The notes below the pieces were generated by a model. The model searched no databases and had not been told where the DNA came from. It saw only the letters and a list, made by a program, of their open reading frames with translations. Position numbers and translations under genes: made by a program. Shown piece by piece: positions 20,089 through 29,768 of a DNA stretch of 64,000 nt. Source of the stretch: Nocardioides caldifontis (GTDB lineage: Bacteria; Actinomycetota; Actinomycetes; Propionibacteriales; Nocardioidaceae); NCBI RefSeq assembly GCF_008087345.1, contig NZ_VHIB01000008.1, positions 372,001-436,000 of the forward strand. The letters run 5' to 3'. Within the stretch, counting starts at the first letter, position 1; each line of letters opens with the position of its first letter.

Positions 20089-20274
20089 TCAGAGCACCGG
20101 CCGCTGGTTGGCGCGCGCGCCGTACTGGCCGCACTGCGGGCAGGCGCGGTGCGGGAGGTGCTTGGCACCGCAGGCCGGGTTGGCGCAGGTCACCAGGGAC
20201 GGCGCCACGGCCTTCCACTGGGAGCGGCGGTGACGGGTGTTGCTCCGCGACATCTTCCGCTTCGGGACAGCCAC
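20089..20274 (-). CDS. rpmF: 50S ribosomal protein L32
   Basis: L32 (61 aa) with the standard [20 protein letters not shown] start and a zinc ribbon formed by the Cys pairs in CANPAC and CPQC. This is the zinc-binding (C+) version. The start is GTG 20274, four bases after the stop of the YceD-family gene. Placement between a YceD protein and rnc is conserved widely in bacteria. Confidence 0.97.
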   Translation of the reverse strand: MAVPKRKMSRSNTRHRRSQWKAVAPSLVTCANPACGAKHLPHRACPQCGQYGARANQRPVL

Positions 20275-20278
20275 TTCT

Positions 20279-20887
20279 CTACTCCTCTGTCAGGCCGCTG
20301 GTGCGACCGCTGGTCGTGCTGGTCGGCCCTTGCGGACCCGCGTCCTGCTGCTCGGCCAACTGTTGCAGAGCGGCCCACCGTGGGTCGATCTGGTCGTCGT
20401 GCGTGTGGTCCGGCGCGTCGGCCAGCCGGATGCCGCACTCGGAGCACAGCCCCGGACAGTCCTCCTGGCACAACGGCTGGAACGGCAGTGCGAGCACCAC
20501 CGCGTCCCGCAGCAGTGGCTCGAGGTCGAGCAGGTCACCGTGGAGCCGGCTGGTCTCGCCGTCCTCGGTCTCCTCCTCCTGCGTGTCCCCGTCGTCGTAG
20601 ACGAACAGCTCCTGGAAGTCAGCGGTGATGCCACTGCTGATCTCCTCCAGGCACCGGACACACTCGCCGGCCAGCACCGCCTGGGCGGTCCCGGTGACGA
20701 GCACGCCCTCGACGACCGCCTCGAGCCGGATGTCGAACTCGATCGGCGAGCCCTCGGGGACGCGCAGCACCTCGATACCGAGATCTGCCGGCGCCGGCGC
20801 TGTCAGCGACCGCTTGCGCTCCGACCCCGGGCGGCGGCCGAGCTCGCGGGTGTCGAGCACGAGCGGCGCTCTCGGGTCGAGACGCAC
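20279..20887 (-). CDS. YceD/DUF177 family protein (23S rRNA accumulation protein)
   Basis: DUF177/YceD protein of 202 aa from the chosen GTG 20887. In E. coli and plants, YceD-family proteins are needed for normal 23S rRNA levels; the mechanism is unclear. The family core is visible as CVRCLEE (about 110-116) and a second Cys cluster, [13 protein letters not shown], near 158-170, which could bind a metal. The frame is open 33 codons earlier, but sequence before GTG 20887 is unrelated low-complexity. It is 4 bases upstream of rpmF, as in most bacteria. Confidence 0.88.
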   Translation of the reverse strand: MRLDPRAPLVLDTRELGRRPGSERKRSLTAPAPADLGIEVLRVPEGSPIEFDIRLEAVVEGVLVTGTAQAVLAGECVRCLEEISSGITADFQELFVYDDGDTQEEETEDGETSRLHGDLLDLEPLLRDAVVLALPFQPLCQEDCPGLCSECGIRLADAPDHTHDDQIDPRWAALQQLAEQQDAGPQGPTSTTSGRTSGLTEE

Positions 20888-21025
20888 GGGTTCACTTCCA
20901 TCGTCGGCAGACAGATCACGATCCCCATCCCGGCGACGGGTGCCGCCGACACGAGGACCGTCGACCAGGATACCGGTGGGGCACACCGGGGACCAAACCG
21001 CGCGGTCCGGGCGTGCTGCCCGGGG

Positions 21026-21544
<519 letters not shown>

Positions 21545-21588
21545 GGGCGGCTCCTCCGGCTGGTGGGTGGTCGCGACCGTACCAGTGG

Positions 21589-22161
21589 TCAGTCCGGGGG
21601 CGTCCCGGACCACTCGGCACGGGCGAGCGCGGTCTCGCCGTACCTCTTGACCTTGGCGGGCAGGTAGCCGTCCGGCCACGCGACGTCGGCGCCGCGCGAG
21701 GACCGCTCGACGACGACGAGCGCACCGGCCGCCAGCCAGCCGCGGCCGAGCGCCTCGAGATCGGCGACCACCACCCCCTCCTCCACGGCGTACGGCGGGT
21801 CGAGGAACACGACGTCGAACGGGCTCGAGGGGCGTCCGGCGAGGTAGCGGGCGACCGGCAGCCGGACGACCTCCACGCCGGTGAGCCCGAGCGTCGCGGC
21901 GTTGGCGGAGGCGACCGCGGCGGCCCGGCGGTCGTGCTCGACGAGCGTGACGGCGTCGGCACCTCGCGACCTGGCCTCGAGGCCGACCGCGCCCGACCCG
22001 GCGTACAGGTCGAGGAAGCGGAGGCCGTGCAGGGTGCCGACCGCGGCCTCCACGGCGCTGAACAGCGCCTCGCGGACCCGGTCGGAGGTGGGCCGGGTCC
22101 CGGCGCCCTCGGGTGCACGGATCCGCCGCCCGCCGACGGAGCCGCCGATGATCCGGGTCAC
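21589..22161 (-). CDS. rsmD: 16S rRNA (guanine966-N2)-methyltransferase RsmD
   Basis: RsmD (190 aa) methylates G966 of 16S rRNA in the small subunit. The SAM-binding motif FLDLYAGSGAVGLEA is at about 49-63 and the N-methyltransferase catalytic motif DPPY near residue 119. The N-terminal RIIGGSVGGRRIRAP is typical. The GTG start at 22161 overlaps the recG stop (GTGA), indicating translational coupling. Confidence 0.95.
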   Translation of the reverse strand: MTRIIGGSVGGRRIRAPEGAGTRPTSDRVREALFSAVEAAVGTLHGLRFLDLYAGSGAVGLEARSRGADAVTLVEHDRRAAAVASANAATLGLTGVEVVRLPVARYLAGRPSSPFDVVFLDPPYAVEEGVVVADLEALGRGWLAAGALVVVERSSRGADVAWPDGYLPAKVKRYGETALARAEWSGTPPD

Positions 22162-24395
22162 GCCTTGTCCAGGTACTCGGCCATGTCGGAGCGGAGCAGC
22201 CGCTCCACCTCGCGGCGCAGCGCGGGGCTGCCCTCGAGGACGGGGTCCTCGTCCACCAGCCGGGCCGCCGCGGCACGGGCAGCCTCGATGACGTCGCCGT
22301 CCTTGACCACCGACAGCAGCTGTAGCCCGCCGCGGGCGCCGGACTGGCGGCTGCCGAGCACGTCGCCCTCGCGGCGGAGCTCGAGGTCGAGCTCGGCGAG
22401 GCGGAACCCGTCGGTGGTGGAGGCGACCGCGTCGAGTCGGGTGCGGGCGCCGGAGCCCGCGCGGGCGCCGGTCACCAGCAGGCAGAGCCCCGGGTGGCCG
22501 CCGCGCCCCACCCGGCCGCGGAGCTGGTGGAGCTGGGAGATCCCGAACCGGTCGGCGTCGAGGAGCACCATCGCGGTCGCGTTGCCGACGTCGACGCCCA
22601 CCTCGATGACGGTCGTGGAGACCAGCACGTCGACGTCGCCGGCCGCGAACGCCTGCATCGTCGCGTCCTTCGCCTCCGGCGCCATCCGGCCGTGCAGCAC
22701 CCCGACACGCAGCCCGGCGAGCGGCCCCTCCTCGAGGGCGGGTGCCACCTCCTCGACGGCCGCGAGCGGCGGGCCCTTGCGCTCCTCCTCGTCGAGCGGC
22801 GGCTCGACCTCGTCGTCGTCCTTGTCGTCGCCCGAGATCCGGGGGCAGACGACGTAGACCTGGTGCCCCTTGGCAACCTCCTCGCGCACCCGGGCCCAGA
22901 CCCGGTCGAACCAGGCGGGCTGGTCGGCGAGGGGCACGACGGTCGTCTGGATCGGGCTCCGGCCGGCGGGGAGCTCGGTCAGCGAGGAGGTCTCGAGGTC
23001 GCCGAAGACGGTCATCGCGACCGTCCGCGGGATCGGGGTGGCCGTCATCACCAGCTCGTGCGGCGTGCGGCCGGCCCCCTTCGCCGCCAGCGCGGCGCGC
23101 TGCTCCACTCCGAACCGGTGCTGCTCGTCGACGACCACGAGGCCGAGGTCGGCGAACTGCACGACGTCCTCGAGGAGCGCGTGGGTGCCGATGACGATGC
23201 CGGCCTCGCCCGAGGCGATCTCGAGGAGCACCGCCCGGCGGGCGGCGGCGGGCATCGACCCGGTGAGCAGCGCCACCTTCGTCGCGGCGTCGTCGGCGCC
23301 GAGCTCGCCGGCTTTCGCGAGGTCACCGAGCATCCGGGTCAGCGAGCGGTGGTGCTGCTGGGCGAGCACCTCGGTGGGCGCCAGCAGCGCCGCCTGGCCG
23401 CCGGAGTCGACCACCCTGAGCATCGCCCGCAGGGAGACCACGGTCTTGCCGGAGCCGACCTCGCCCTGGAGCAGCCGGCGCATCGGGTGGGGCCGGGCGA
23501 GGTCGGCGAGGATCTCCTCCTCGACCGCGCGCTGCCCGGCGGTGAGGTCGAACGGCATCCGGGCGTCGAAGGCGTCGAAGGCGCCTCCGTCGCGGCCGGT
23601 GCGCGGCTCGGCCGCCACCTCGGCCTGCTCCCGTCGGCGCAGCGCGAAGGCGACCTGGGTGACGAGCGCCTCGTCGAACTTCAGCCGCTTGGTCGCGGCG
23701 CCGACCTGCCGGCGGTCCTCAGGACGGTGGATCCACCGGATCGCGGTCGCGGCGTCGAGGAGACCGTGCTCGTCGCGGAGCCAGGTGGGGATGCGTTCGG
23801 GGACGTCGGTGACGATGTCGAGGACCGGTCGGACGACCTTGCGGACCTCGTCGGCGGTGAGCGCGCCGCCCACCTTGTAGACGGGTAGCAGCGAGAAGCC
23901 GGTCTCGGCCTCGTCGATGAACGGCTGGATCAGCTCCCAGCGCTGCTTCTTGAACCGGTTCTGCTCGGCGCGCCCGGAGGCGACGACCCGCCTGCCGCGG
24001 TGCAGCTTCTCCACCCGGTCCTTCGCCATCGACTCGTAGGGGTCGAAGAAGGTCATCCACAGCGATGCCTCGGCGAGCCGGGTCTCCACCTCCGTTCGGA
24101 ACCTCCGCTTGCCGGTGCGCTTGTCCTGGTAGGTGTGCACCGTCGCGCCCACGACCTCGACGACCACGGAGGCCTGCTCGCCCGCCACCAGCTCGTGGAC
24201 CGAGTCGACGGCGTCGAGGTCGAGGTAGCGCCGTGGGTACCAGGTCAGCAGCTCACCCACGGTCTCCAGCCCGAGGATCTCCTCGACCTTGCCGGGGCCG
24301 CCGGCGCTCGCCTTCTTGCCCTTGCGCCGGTCCCGCGCGTCGAAGTCGCGGAACCGGTCGTCCCAGGAGAGGCCGACCGTCTGGTCCGTGACCAT
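22158..24395 (-). CDS. recG: ATP-dependent DNA helicase RecG
   Basis: RecG (745 aa) reverses stalled forks and processes recombination intermediates. The wedge/OB domain is in the N-terminal third; the helicase core has Walker A GEVGSGKT, the DEQH box (VVVDEQHRFG), VMTATPIPRT, and motif VI QLRGRVGRG. A strongly acidic insert (ISGDDKDDDEVEPPLDEEE, about residues 500-518) lies between the two RecA lobes. ATG 24395 overlaps the preceding stop as TGATG, so it is coupled to the DAK-domain gene. Upstream extension of the frame is rejected because it belongs to that gene. Confidence 0.95.
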   Translation of the reverse strand: MVTDQTVGLSWDDRFRDFDARDRRKGKKASAGGPGKVEEILGLETVGELLTWYPRRYLDLDAVDSVHELVAGEQASVVVEVVGATVHTYQDKRTGKRRFRTEVETRLAEASLWMTFFDPYESMAKDRVEKLHRGRRVVASGRAEQNRFKKQRWELIQPFIDEAETGFSLLPVYKVGGALTADEVRKVVRPVLDIVTDVPERIPTWLRDEHGLLDAATAIRWIHRPEDRRQVGAATKRLKFDEALVTQVAFALRRREQAEVAAEPRTGRDGGAFDAFDARMPFDLTAGQRAVEEEILADLARPHPMRRLLQGEVGSGKTVVSLRAMLRVVDSGGQAALLAPTEVLAQQHHRSLTRMLGDLAKAGELGADDAATKVALLTGSMPAAARRAVLLEIASGEAGIVIGTHALLEDVVQFADLGLVVVDEQHRFGVEQRAALAAKGAGRTPHELVMTATPIPRTVAMTVFGDLETSSLTELPAGRSPIQTTVVPLADQPAWFDRVWARVREEVAKGHQVYVVCPRISGDDKDDDEVEPPLDEEERKGPPLAAVEEVAPALEEGPLAGLRVGVLHGRMAPEAKDATMQAFAAGDVDVLVSTTVIEVGVDVGNATAMVLLDADRFGISQLHQLRGRVGRGGHPGLCLLVTGARAGSGARTRLDAVASTTDGFRLAELDLELRREGDVLGSRQSGARGGLQLLSVVKDGDVIEAARAAAARLVDEDPVLEGSPALRREVERLLRSDMAEYLDKA

Positions 24396-26194
24396 CACTC
24401 GACCCCGAACAGCAGCGGGTAGCGCTCCTGTCCCCCGTCGTAGAGCTGGACCTCGACCGTCGGATGGACCTGCTGCAGGTGCTCGACGCACCGGCGCGCG
24501 GCCTCCTCGCCCCCCGCACCCGAGATCACCGTGAACAGCTCGCCGCCGCCGCCCAGCATCAGCGCGATCACCTGCCGCGCCACGTCGACGAGGTCGTCGC
24601 CGACCACGACGAAGTCGCCCTCGACCGCACCGAGCACGTCCCCGGGCTCGCACAGCCCCGCCGTGGTGATCGCCTGCTTGACCGCCACCGTCACCGCGCC
24701 CGACCGGGCGTGCCGCGCGGCCGCGGCCATCTCGACGAGGTCGTGGTCGAAGGGGCGCTCGGGGTCGTGGACGGCCAGTGCCGCGATCGCCTGCACCTGG
24801 GCGGTCGTGGGGATGACCGCGGCCCGGATCCCCTCGTCGCGGGCGAGCCGGGCCGCCGCCTCAGCGGCGGGCACCACGTCGTGGGCGTTCGGCACCAGCG
24901 CCACCTCGGCCGCACCGGTCGCCCGCACCGCCTCGAGCAGCTCGCCGGTCGACGGACGGCGGTCGAGGCGGGCCTCGACGACGTGCGCCCCGGCCTCGCC
25001 GAAGGTGGCGGCCAGCCCGCCGCCGAAGCAGATGACCACGACCGCGCGCCCCTGCCGCTGGTCGCGCTTGAGCTCCTTCTTCTGATCCTTCTTGTGCTCC
25101 TTCTGCTCCTTCCTCTGCTCCCGGCGCTGCTTGCGCCGCCGGCGCCGGTCGGCCTCGTCCCGGGCCCGCCGCTCCGTCGCCCGGGCGACCTGCTCGGCGA
25201 AGTGCGTGACCCGGACCCGGTGCGGCCGCCCGGCCTCGATCCCGGCCTCGATCGCGGCCCCCACGTCGTCGACGTGCACGTGGACGTTCCAGAGCCCCTC
25301 GCCGCCGACGACCACCAACGAGTCGCCGAGCGGTGCGAGCGCCTCGCGCAGCGCCGGGACCCGGTCGTCGGGGGCGTCGAGGAGGTACATCACCTCGTAG
25401 GCCGGCCCCTCCTCGGTCAGGTCGTCGGTGGGGACCCCGGCACCGCGCTCGGCGAGCTTGCGGCCGCTGCGCCGGACCTCGCGGTCGAGCCTGCGTCGGC
25501 GCCGGTCGGTGCGGCGGCGGCCGGTGAACGCCGCCTCCGCGGCCTCGAGCACCAGGCACAGCCCCCGGCCTCCGGCGTCGACGACGCCGGCGTCGCGGAG
25601 CACCTCGAGCTGCTCGGGGGTGTGCACCAGGGCTTCCGCGGCCGCCTTCGCCGCGGCCGCGAACAGCTCCTCCACCCCCGCGTCGGGGTCCTTCGCAGCC
25701 TCCACCGCGGCGTCGCTGGCGGCCCGGGCGACGGTGAGGATCGTCCCCTCGACCGGGGTCCCGACCGCGGCGTAGCTCGCCTCGGTGGCCAGCACCATCC
25801 CGTCGGCCAGCACGTCGGCGGGACGCTCCTCGACCCCCGCGCGGCCGATGCGACGCAGCAGCGCCCCGACGAGCTGGGCGGTGATCACGCCGGAGTTGCC
25901 GCGCGCTCCGAGCAGGAACCCCCGCCGGTAGGCGCGCATCGTCGTGACGAGGTCGGCGCCCTCCTCGCCGCCCTGCTCCTCCAGCGACTCGAGCAGCGCC
26001 GCGTGGGCGCTCTCGAAGGTGAGGAAGAGGTTGGTGCCGGTGTCGCCGTCGGGCACCGGGTACACGTTGAGCGCGTCGATCTCCTCGCGCGCCGCGGCCA
26101 GCTGCTCGAGCGCCAGCGTCGAGAAGCGGCGCAGCGGACCGATCCCGAAGCGGGTGGTCCCCGCCTGCGGGACCGCCTGGCCCTCGACCGGCAC
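24395..26194 (-). CDS. DAK2-domain fatty-acid-kinase-type protein (FakA/YloV)
   Basis: A 599-residue protein of the FakA/YloV group, which phosphorylates fatty acids bound to FakB partners. The DhaL-like ATP domain occupies about 20-220, with NVYPVPDGDTGTN at 43-55 and GARGNSGVI at 97-105, which supply metal and phosphate contacts. The C-terminal DegV-like half has VVVICFGGGLAATF and VPNAHDVV. Between them, residues about 336-383 are an extraordinary basic/charged stretch (repeats such as KEQKEHKKDQKKELKRDQ) that I do not associate with the family core. GTG 26194 has a GGAGG site. No FakB is visible in the window, so the fatty-acid role is family inference. Confidence 0.85.
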   Translation of the reverse strand: MPVEGQAVPQAGTTRFGIGPLRRFSTLALEQLAAAREEIDALNVYPVPDGDTGTNLFLTFESAHAALLESLEEQGGEEGADLVTTMRAYRRGFLLGARGNSGVITAQLVGALLRRIGRAGVEERPADVLADGMVLATEASYAAVGTPVEGTILTVARAASDAAVEAAKDPDAGVEELFAAAAKAAAEALVHTPEQLEVLRDAGVVDAGGRGLCLVLEAAEAAFTGRRRTDRRRRRLDREVRRSGRKLAERGAGVPTDDLTEEGPAYEVMYLLDAPDDRVPALREALAPLGDSLVVVGGEGLWNVHVHVDDVGAAIEAGIEAGRPHRVRVTHFAEQVARATERRARDEADRRRRRKQRREQRKEQKEHKKDQKKELKRDQRQGRAVVVICFGGGLAATFGEAGAHVVEARLDRRPSTGELLEAVRATGAAEVALVPNAHDVVPAAEAAARLARDEGIRAAVIPTTAQVQAIAALAVHDPERPFDHDLVEMAAAARHARSGAVTVAVKQAITTAGLCEPGDVLGAVEGDFVVVGDDLVDVARQVIALMLGGGGELFTVISGAGGEEAARRCVEHLQQVHPTVEVQLYDGGQERYPLLFGVE

Positions 26195-26284
26195 CGGTAC
26201 CTCCTCGCCCCGTAGCCTGCTGAACGTGGGGTCAGGGTAACGGGGCCCACCCCCGGTCAGCCGACGTCGCGGCGGACGGCCGAT

Positions 26285-26314
26285 TTGGGTCGCGCGTCCC
26301 GGATCGGATACGCT
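26285..26314 (+). promoter_or_regulatory. Candidate promoter of rpmB
   Basis: TTGGGT at 26285-26290 and TACGCT at 26309-26314 are separated by 18 bases, a plausible -35/-10 pair about 70 bases before the rpmB start. Predicted by eye only. Confidence 0.4.
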
Positions 26315-26382
26315 AGCGCGGTTGTCCGGCCATGATCGTGGCTCCGGACCTTCCTCGATCTCGACGTTCCCAGGAGTTCACG

Positions 26383-26568
26383 GTGGCTGCCGTCTGCGAC
26401 ATCTGCGCCAAGGGCCCGGGCTTCGGCAACAACCGGCCGTGGTCCCGGAAGATCACGAAGCGCCGCTTCGACCCCAACATCCAGCGGGTCCGCGCGACCG
26501 TCAACGGTTCGCCCAAGCGGCTCAACGTGTGCACCGGCTGCCTCAAGGCCGGCAAGGTCACCCGCTGA
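26383..26568 (+). CDS. rpmB: 50S ribosomal protein L28
   Basis: L28 (61 aa), a small 50S protein near the tRNA exit side. The zinc-binding Cys pairs are seen in CDICAKGPGFGNN at the N-terminus and CTGCLKAGKV at the end, so this is a zinc-containing paralogue. GTG 26383 is chosen because CAGGAG precedes it and the family begins at this residue; the frame is open 17 codons earlier. A strong terminator follows, so it is probably transcribed alone from the promoter region shared with the divergent DAK-domain gene. Confidence 0.95.
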   Translation: MAAVCDICAKGPGFGNNRPWSRKITKRRFDPNIQRVRATVNGSPKRLNVCTGCLKAGKVTR

Positions 26569-26582
26569 CCCGAGCGACCCTC

Positions 26583-26618
26583 AGGAGAGCCGCCCCTCGG
26601 GGCGGCTCTCCTGCTTTT
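26583..26618 (+). terminator. Intrinsic terminator between rpmB and thiL
   Basis: AGGAGAGCCGCCCC at 26583-26596 pairs with GGGGCGGCTCTCCT at 26599-26612, followed by GCTTTT. A textbook factor-independent terminator for rpmB; the stem could also end convergent thiL transcripts. Confidence 0.9.
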
Positions 26619-26634
26619 GCGCCCGTTCCTGCGC

Positions 26635-27615
26635 TCAGAAGTGGCGCCACCCCGGGTCCCCGTCGTACGACGCCCCGTCGACCGTGACCCCCTCCCCCTC
26701 GGCCACCGACCCCACGACCGTCCACCCCTCCGGGACCCCGGCGTCCGCGGGGAACGTCGCGACCAGCGCGTGGTCGTCCCCGCCGCCGAGGACGAACGTC
26801 AACGGGTCGACCCCGAGCGCCGCCCCGACGGACTGGAGCGGCTCGTCGAGGGTGAAGGCGTCGGTGCGCAGGTCCACGGCGACGCCGCTGGCGGTGGCCA
26901 CGTGGCCGACGTCGGCGACGAGTCCGTCCGACACGTCCACGAGCGAGGTCGCGCCCGCGGCCCGGGCCTGCTCCCCCGCGCCGTACGGCACCTGGGGGCG
27001 GCGGTAGGCCTCCACGACCGCACGCGGCGACCGGAAGCCGCGGCCGAGCACGGCGAGCCCGGCGGCCGCCCACCCCTGCCGTCCGCGGAGTGCGACGACG
27101 TCGCCGGGCCGGGCGCCCGAGCGGAGCACCGGATCCCCCTCCACGACACCGAGCGCCGTGACCGAGAGGACCAGCAGGTCGCTGCGGGTCACGTCGCCGC
27201 CGACCACCGACGCCCCGACCAGGGCGCACTCCTCGGAGATGCCGGTCGACAGCGCGTCCGCCCAGCCGGCCTCGAGCTCGGCGGGGGCGGCGAGCCCCAC
27301 CGTGACGGCCGTCGCCCGACCTCCCATCGCGTTGACGTCGGAGAGGCTCTGCGCGGCGGCGCGGTGGCCGACGTCCTCCGCGGTCGCCCAGTCGCGACGG
27401 AAGTGCCGGCCGTCGACGAGGAGGTCGGTGGTCACCACCACCCGCCCGCCCGGGACGAGGAGCTCCGCGGCGTCGTCGCCGGGGCCGACCGTGACCTCCG
27501 GCCCCATGGTCAGCCCCCGGGTCACCAGGTCGATGAGGCCGAACTCGCCGACCTCCCCGAGGGTCGCGGAGGGGTTGCTGCGGTCGGGGCGGGAGCCGGC
27601 GGTCATGGCGCCCAT
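26635..27615 (-). CDS. thiL: Thiamine-monophosphate kinase ThiL
   Basis: ThiL (326 aa) phosphorylates thiamine monophosphate to the cofactor thiamine diphosphate. PurM/ThiL-family motifs are GEFGLID, VGPGDDAA (about 44-51), VVTTDLLVDGRHF (about 60-72), SLSDVNAMGG and the C-terminal VLGGGDDHALV. ATG 27615 is used; a second ATG three codons later is equally possible and neither has a strong ribosome binding site. It is divergent from the RAM-domain gene and convergent with rpmB. Confidence 0.94.
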   Translation of the reverse strand: MGAMTAGSRPDRSNPSATLGEVGEFGLIDLVTRGLTMGPEVTVGPGDDAAELLVPGGRVVVTTDLLVDGRHFRRDWATAEDVGHRAAAQSLSDVNAMGGRATAVTVGLAAPAELEAGWADALSTGISEECALVGASVVGGDVTRSDLLVLSVTALGVVEGDPVLRSGARPGDVVALRGRQGWAAAGLAVLGRGFRSPRAVVEAYRRPQVPYGAGEQARAAGATSLVDVSDGLVADVGHVATASGVAVDLRTDAFTLDEPLQSVGAALGVDPLTFVLGGGDDHALVATFPADAGVPEGWTVVGSVAEGEGVTVDGASYDGDPGWRHF

Positions 27616-27761
27616 TCAAACGAGCCGAGCCGCACCTCCGCGGGGGCGGGGGTCCCGGACGGTTCCCGGCCCACGAGGTGCGCGGTAGGTTGATCCCGGC
27701 CTCGCCGCCCACGGGGAGGCTTCCCCGTCGCCACGCACCCGCACGCAGACAGGAGCCCGAC

Positions 27762-27998
27762 ATGGTCGTCCAGGCCTACATCTTGATCCAGACCGACGTC
27801 GGCAAGGCGGCCGAGGTCGCAGCCGCCATCGCCGAGATCAAGGGCGTCACGCTGGCCGAGGACGTCACCGGCCCCTACGACGTCATCGTCCGCGCCGAGG
27901 CGAGCAACGTCGACGAGCTGGGCCGGCTCGTGGTGGCGAAGGTCCAGGGCGTCGATGGGATCACCCGCACGCTGACGTGCCCGGTGGTGCACATCTGA
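27762..27998 (+). CDS. Stand-alone Lrp/AsnC ligand-binding (RAM) domain protein
   Basis: A 78-residue protein consisting only of the RAM effector domain of Lrp/AsnC regulators: MVVQAYILIQTDVGKAAEV, then GPYDVIVRAEA (about 42-52) and the final TRTLTCPVVHI strand. There is no DNA-binding helix-turn-helix, so it is not a regulator by itself; such proteins may bind amino acids or partner with full-length Lrp proteins. ATG 27762 has AGGAG 7 bases upstream. The start of the DUF3515 gene overlaps its 3' end by 22 bases. Confidence 0.88.
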   Translation: MVVQAYILIQTDVGKAAEVAAAIAEIKGVTLAEDVTGPYDVIVRAEASNVDELGRLVVAKVQGVDGITRTLTCPVVHI

Positions 27999-28549
27999 GC
28001 AGGTCGCGAGGACGGCGCCCCTCCCTGCGGGGACGGGGCGCCGTCGCACGTACGACGCGCGCGCTCCCGGCCCTCGTGGGCGTCGTGTGCCTCGTGGGGC
28101 TCGTCGGCTGCGGTCCCGGCACCGTCGAGGTCGACCCGCCGGAGCCGGAGGGCAGGGCGGCCGCGGCGTGCGCCTCCCTGGTCGACGCGCTGCCCCAGCA
28201 GGTCGCCGACCTCGACCCCCGCGAGGTCGAGCCGGCCGATGCGCTCGGCGCCGCCTGGGGCGACCCGGCGATCGTGCTCACCTGCGACGACCAGCCGCCG
28301 GCCGGCTTCGACGAGCTCTCGAGCTGCACGACGGTCGAGGACGTCGACTGGTACCTCCCCGAGGAGCAGGTGGAGGTCGACGACCCCGGCGACGTCACGA
28401 TGTCCACGGTGAACCGCGAGGCGTTCGTCCACGTGCAGCTCCCGGCGGAGCACTGGCCGCCGGCCACCGCGATGGTCGACCTGGCCGACGCGATCTCGTC
28501 GACCCTGGAGGTCTCCCCGACCCTCGAGGGCGCAGGGCCCTGCCTCTAG
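27977..28549 (+). CDS. DUF3515 family lipoprotein
   Basis: A 190-residue actinobacterial protein of the DUF3515 type. After a basic N-terminus (about 25 residues with many Arg) comes a hydrophobic stretch ending in LVGLVGCGPG (about 40-49), a lipobox with the acylated Cys near residue 46, so the mature domain is exposed outside the membrane. The exported part has four further Cys (CASL, LTCDDQ, SSCTT, GPCL). Function is unknown. The start is uncertain: GTG 27977 overlaps the previous gene, and a CTG lies downstream. Its position beside ddl and thiL is, as far as I recall, shared with related genomes. Confidence 0.78.
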   Translation: MPGGAHLSRSRGRRPSLRGRGAVARTTRALPALVGVVCLVGLVGCGPGTVEVDPPEPEGRAAAACASLVDALPQQVADLDPREVEPADALGAAWGDPAIVLTCDDQPPAGFDELSSCTTVEDVDWYLPEEQVEVDDPGDVTMSTVNREAFVHVQLPAEHWPPATAMVDLADAISSTLEVSPTLEGAGPCL

Positions 28550-28580
28550 CCCACCCTCCGGCCCTGCGTCCGGCCCTGCC

Positions 28581-29735
28581 TCAACGCAGCCCGGTCGGGC
28601 GCTGCAGCGCGAGCCGGAGGAGCCGGTCGACCAGGTCGGGGTAGGCGAGGCCGGAGGCCGCCCACATCCGCGGGAACATCGAGGTCGGCGTGAACCCCGG
28701 CATCGTGTTGATCTCGTTGACCGCCAGCCGGCCGTCGGCGAGGAGGAAGAAGTCGACCCGGGCGAGCCCCTCGCAGGACAGCGCCTCGAAGGCCGCGACC
28801 GAGAGCGCCCGCACCTCGTCGGCGACCGTGGGGTCGAGGTCGGCCGGCACGTCGAGCCGGGTGGACTCCTCGGGGAGGTACTTCGCGGCGAAGTCGTAGA
28901 AGTCGTGGTCGCCCTGGACGACGATCTCCGCCACCACGCTGGCCTCGGGCAGCTCGCCGCCGAGGCTCTCCAGCACCCCGCACTCGATCTCGCGGGCGCC
29001 CTCCCCGGCGGCCGCCTCGACGACCACCTTGGGGTCCCAGCGCCGCGCCTCCTCGACGGCGGCGTCGAGCTCGTCGCGCGACCGGACCTTGCTGATGCCG
29101 ATCGAGGAGCCACCCCGGCAGGGCTTGACGAAGACCGGGTAGCCGAGCGCGTCGACCTCCGCGCGGCAGGCGTCGGGGTCGGAGCGCCACTCGCGGTCGG
29201 TGATGACGGCGTAGGGCAGCACCGGCAGCCCGGCGGACTCGAAGACCACCTTCATGTAGTGCTTGTCCATGCCGACCGCCGAGGCGAGCACGCCGGCCCC
29301 GACGTAGCGGACGTCGGCGATCTCGAGCAGCCCCTGGATGGTGCCGTCCTCGCCGAAGGGGCCGTGCAGCACGGGGAAGACGACGTCGACCCGGCCGAGC
29401 GTGGCGGGCACGTCGCCCTGCGGGTGGACGACCAGCGAGCCGGCGAGCCCGTCCTGGGCGATGGAGAGCACCGGGAGGGTCCCGTCGACCTCCGGCAGCT
29501 TGTCGGGGTCCTCGATCGCCAGCCGCGAGGTGTCACCGTCCTCGAGCACCCAGCGGCCGTCCTTCGCGATGCCGATGGGCACCACGTCGTACTTCTGCGG
29601 GTCGATGGAGGCGAGCACGCTCCCCGCGGTGACGCACGAGATGGCGTGCTCGCTGGAGCGGCCACCGAAGAGCACCGCCACGCGGGGCCTGACGGGACCG
29701 GTGCCGGCGTCGTCCGGGGCACTGAGGTCGCTCAT
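28581..29735 (-). CDS. ddl: D-alanine--D-alanine ligase
   Basis: ATP-grasp ligase (384 aa) making the D-Ala-D-Ala dipeptide of peptidoglycan. The N-terminal VAVLFGGRSSEHAIS (about 19-33), KPCRGGSSIGISKV loop (about 198-211) and C-terminal LARVDFFL plus INTMPGFTPTSMFP (metal and phosphate binding) are diagnostic. The C-terminal Tyr/Phe specificity residues look like an ordinary D-Ala-D-Ala enzyme, not a D-lactate one, but that is judged by eye. It converges on the DUF3515 gene and diverges from the PLP-lyase gene, 33 bases away. Confidence 0.95.
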   Translation of the reverse strand: MSDLSAPDDAGTGPVRPRVAVLFGGRSSEHAISCVTAGSVLASIDPQKYDVVPIGIAKDGRWVLEDGDTSRLAIEDPDKLPEVDGTLPVLSIAQDGLAGSLVVHPQGDVPATLGRVDVVFPVLHGPFGEDGTIQGLLEIADVRYVGAGVLASAVGMDKHYMKVVFESAGLPVLPYAVITDREWRSDPDACRAEVDALGYPVFVKPCRGGSSIGISKVRSRDELDAAVEEARRWDPKVVVEAAAGEGAREIECGVLESLGGELPEASVVAEIVVQGDHDFYDFAAKYLPEESTRLDVPADLDPTVADEVRALSVAAFEALSCEGLARVDFFLLADGRLAVNEINTMPGFTPTSMFPRMWAASGLAYPDLVDRLLRLALQRPTGLR

Positions 29736-29768
29736 GGTGAGCCGACCCTACCGGCCTACGCTGGCGGC

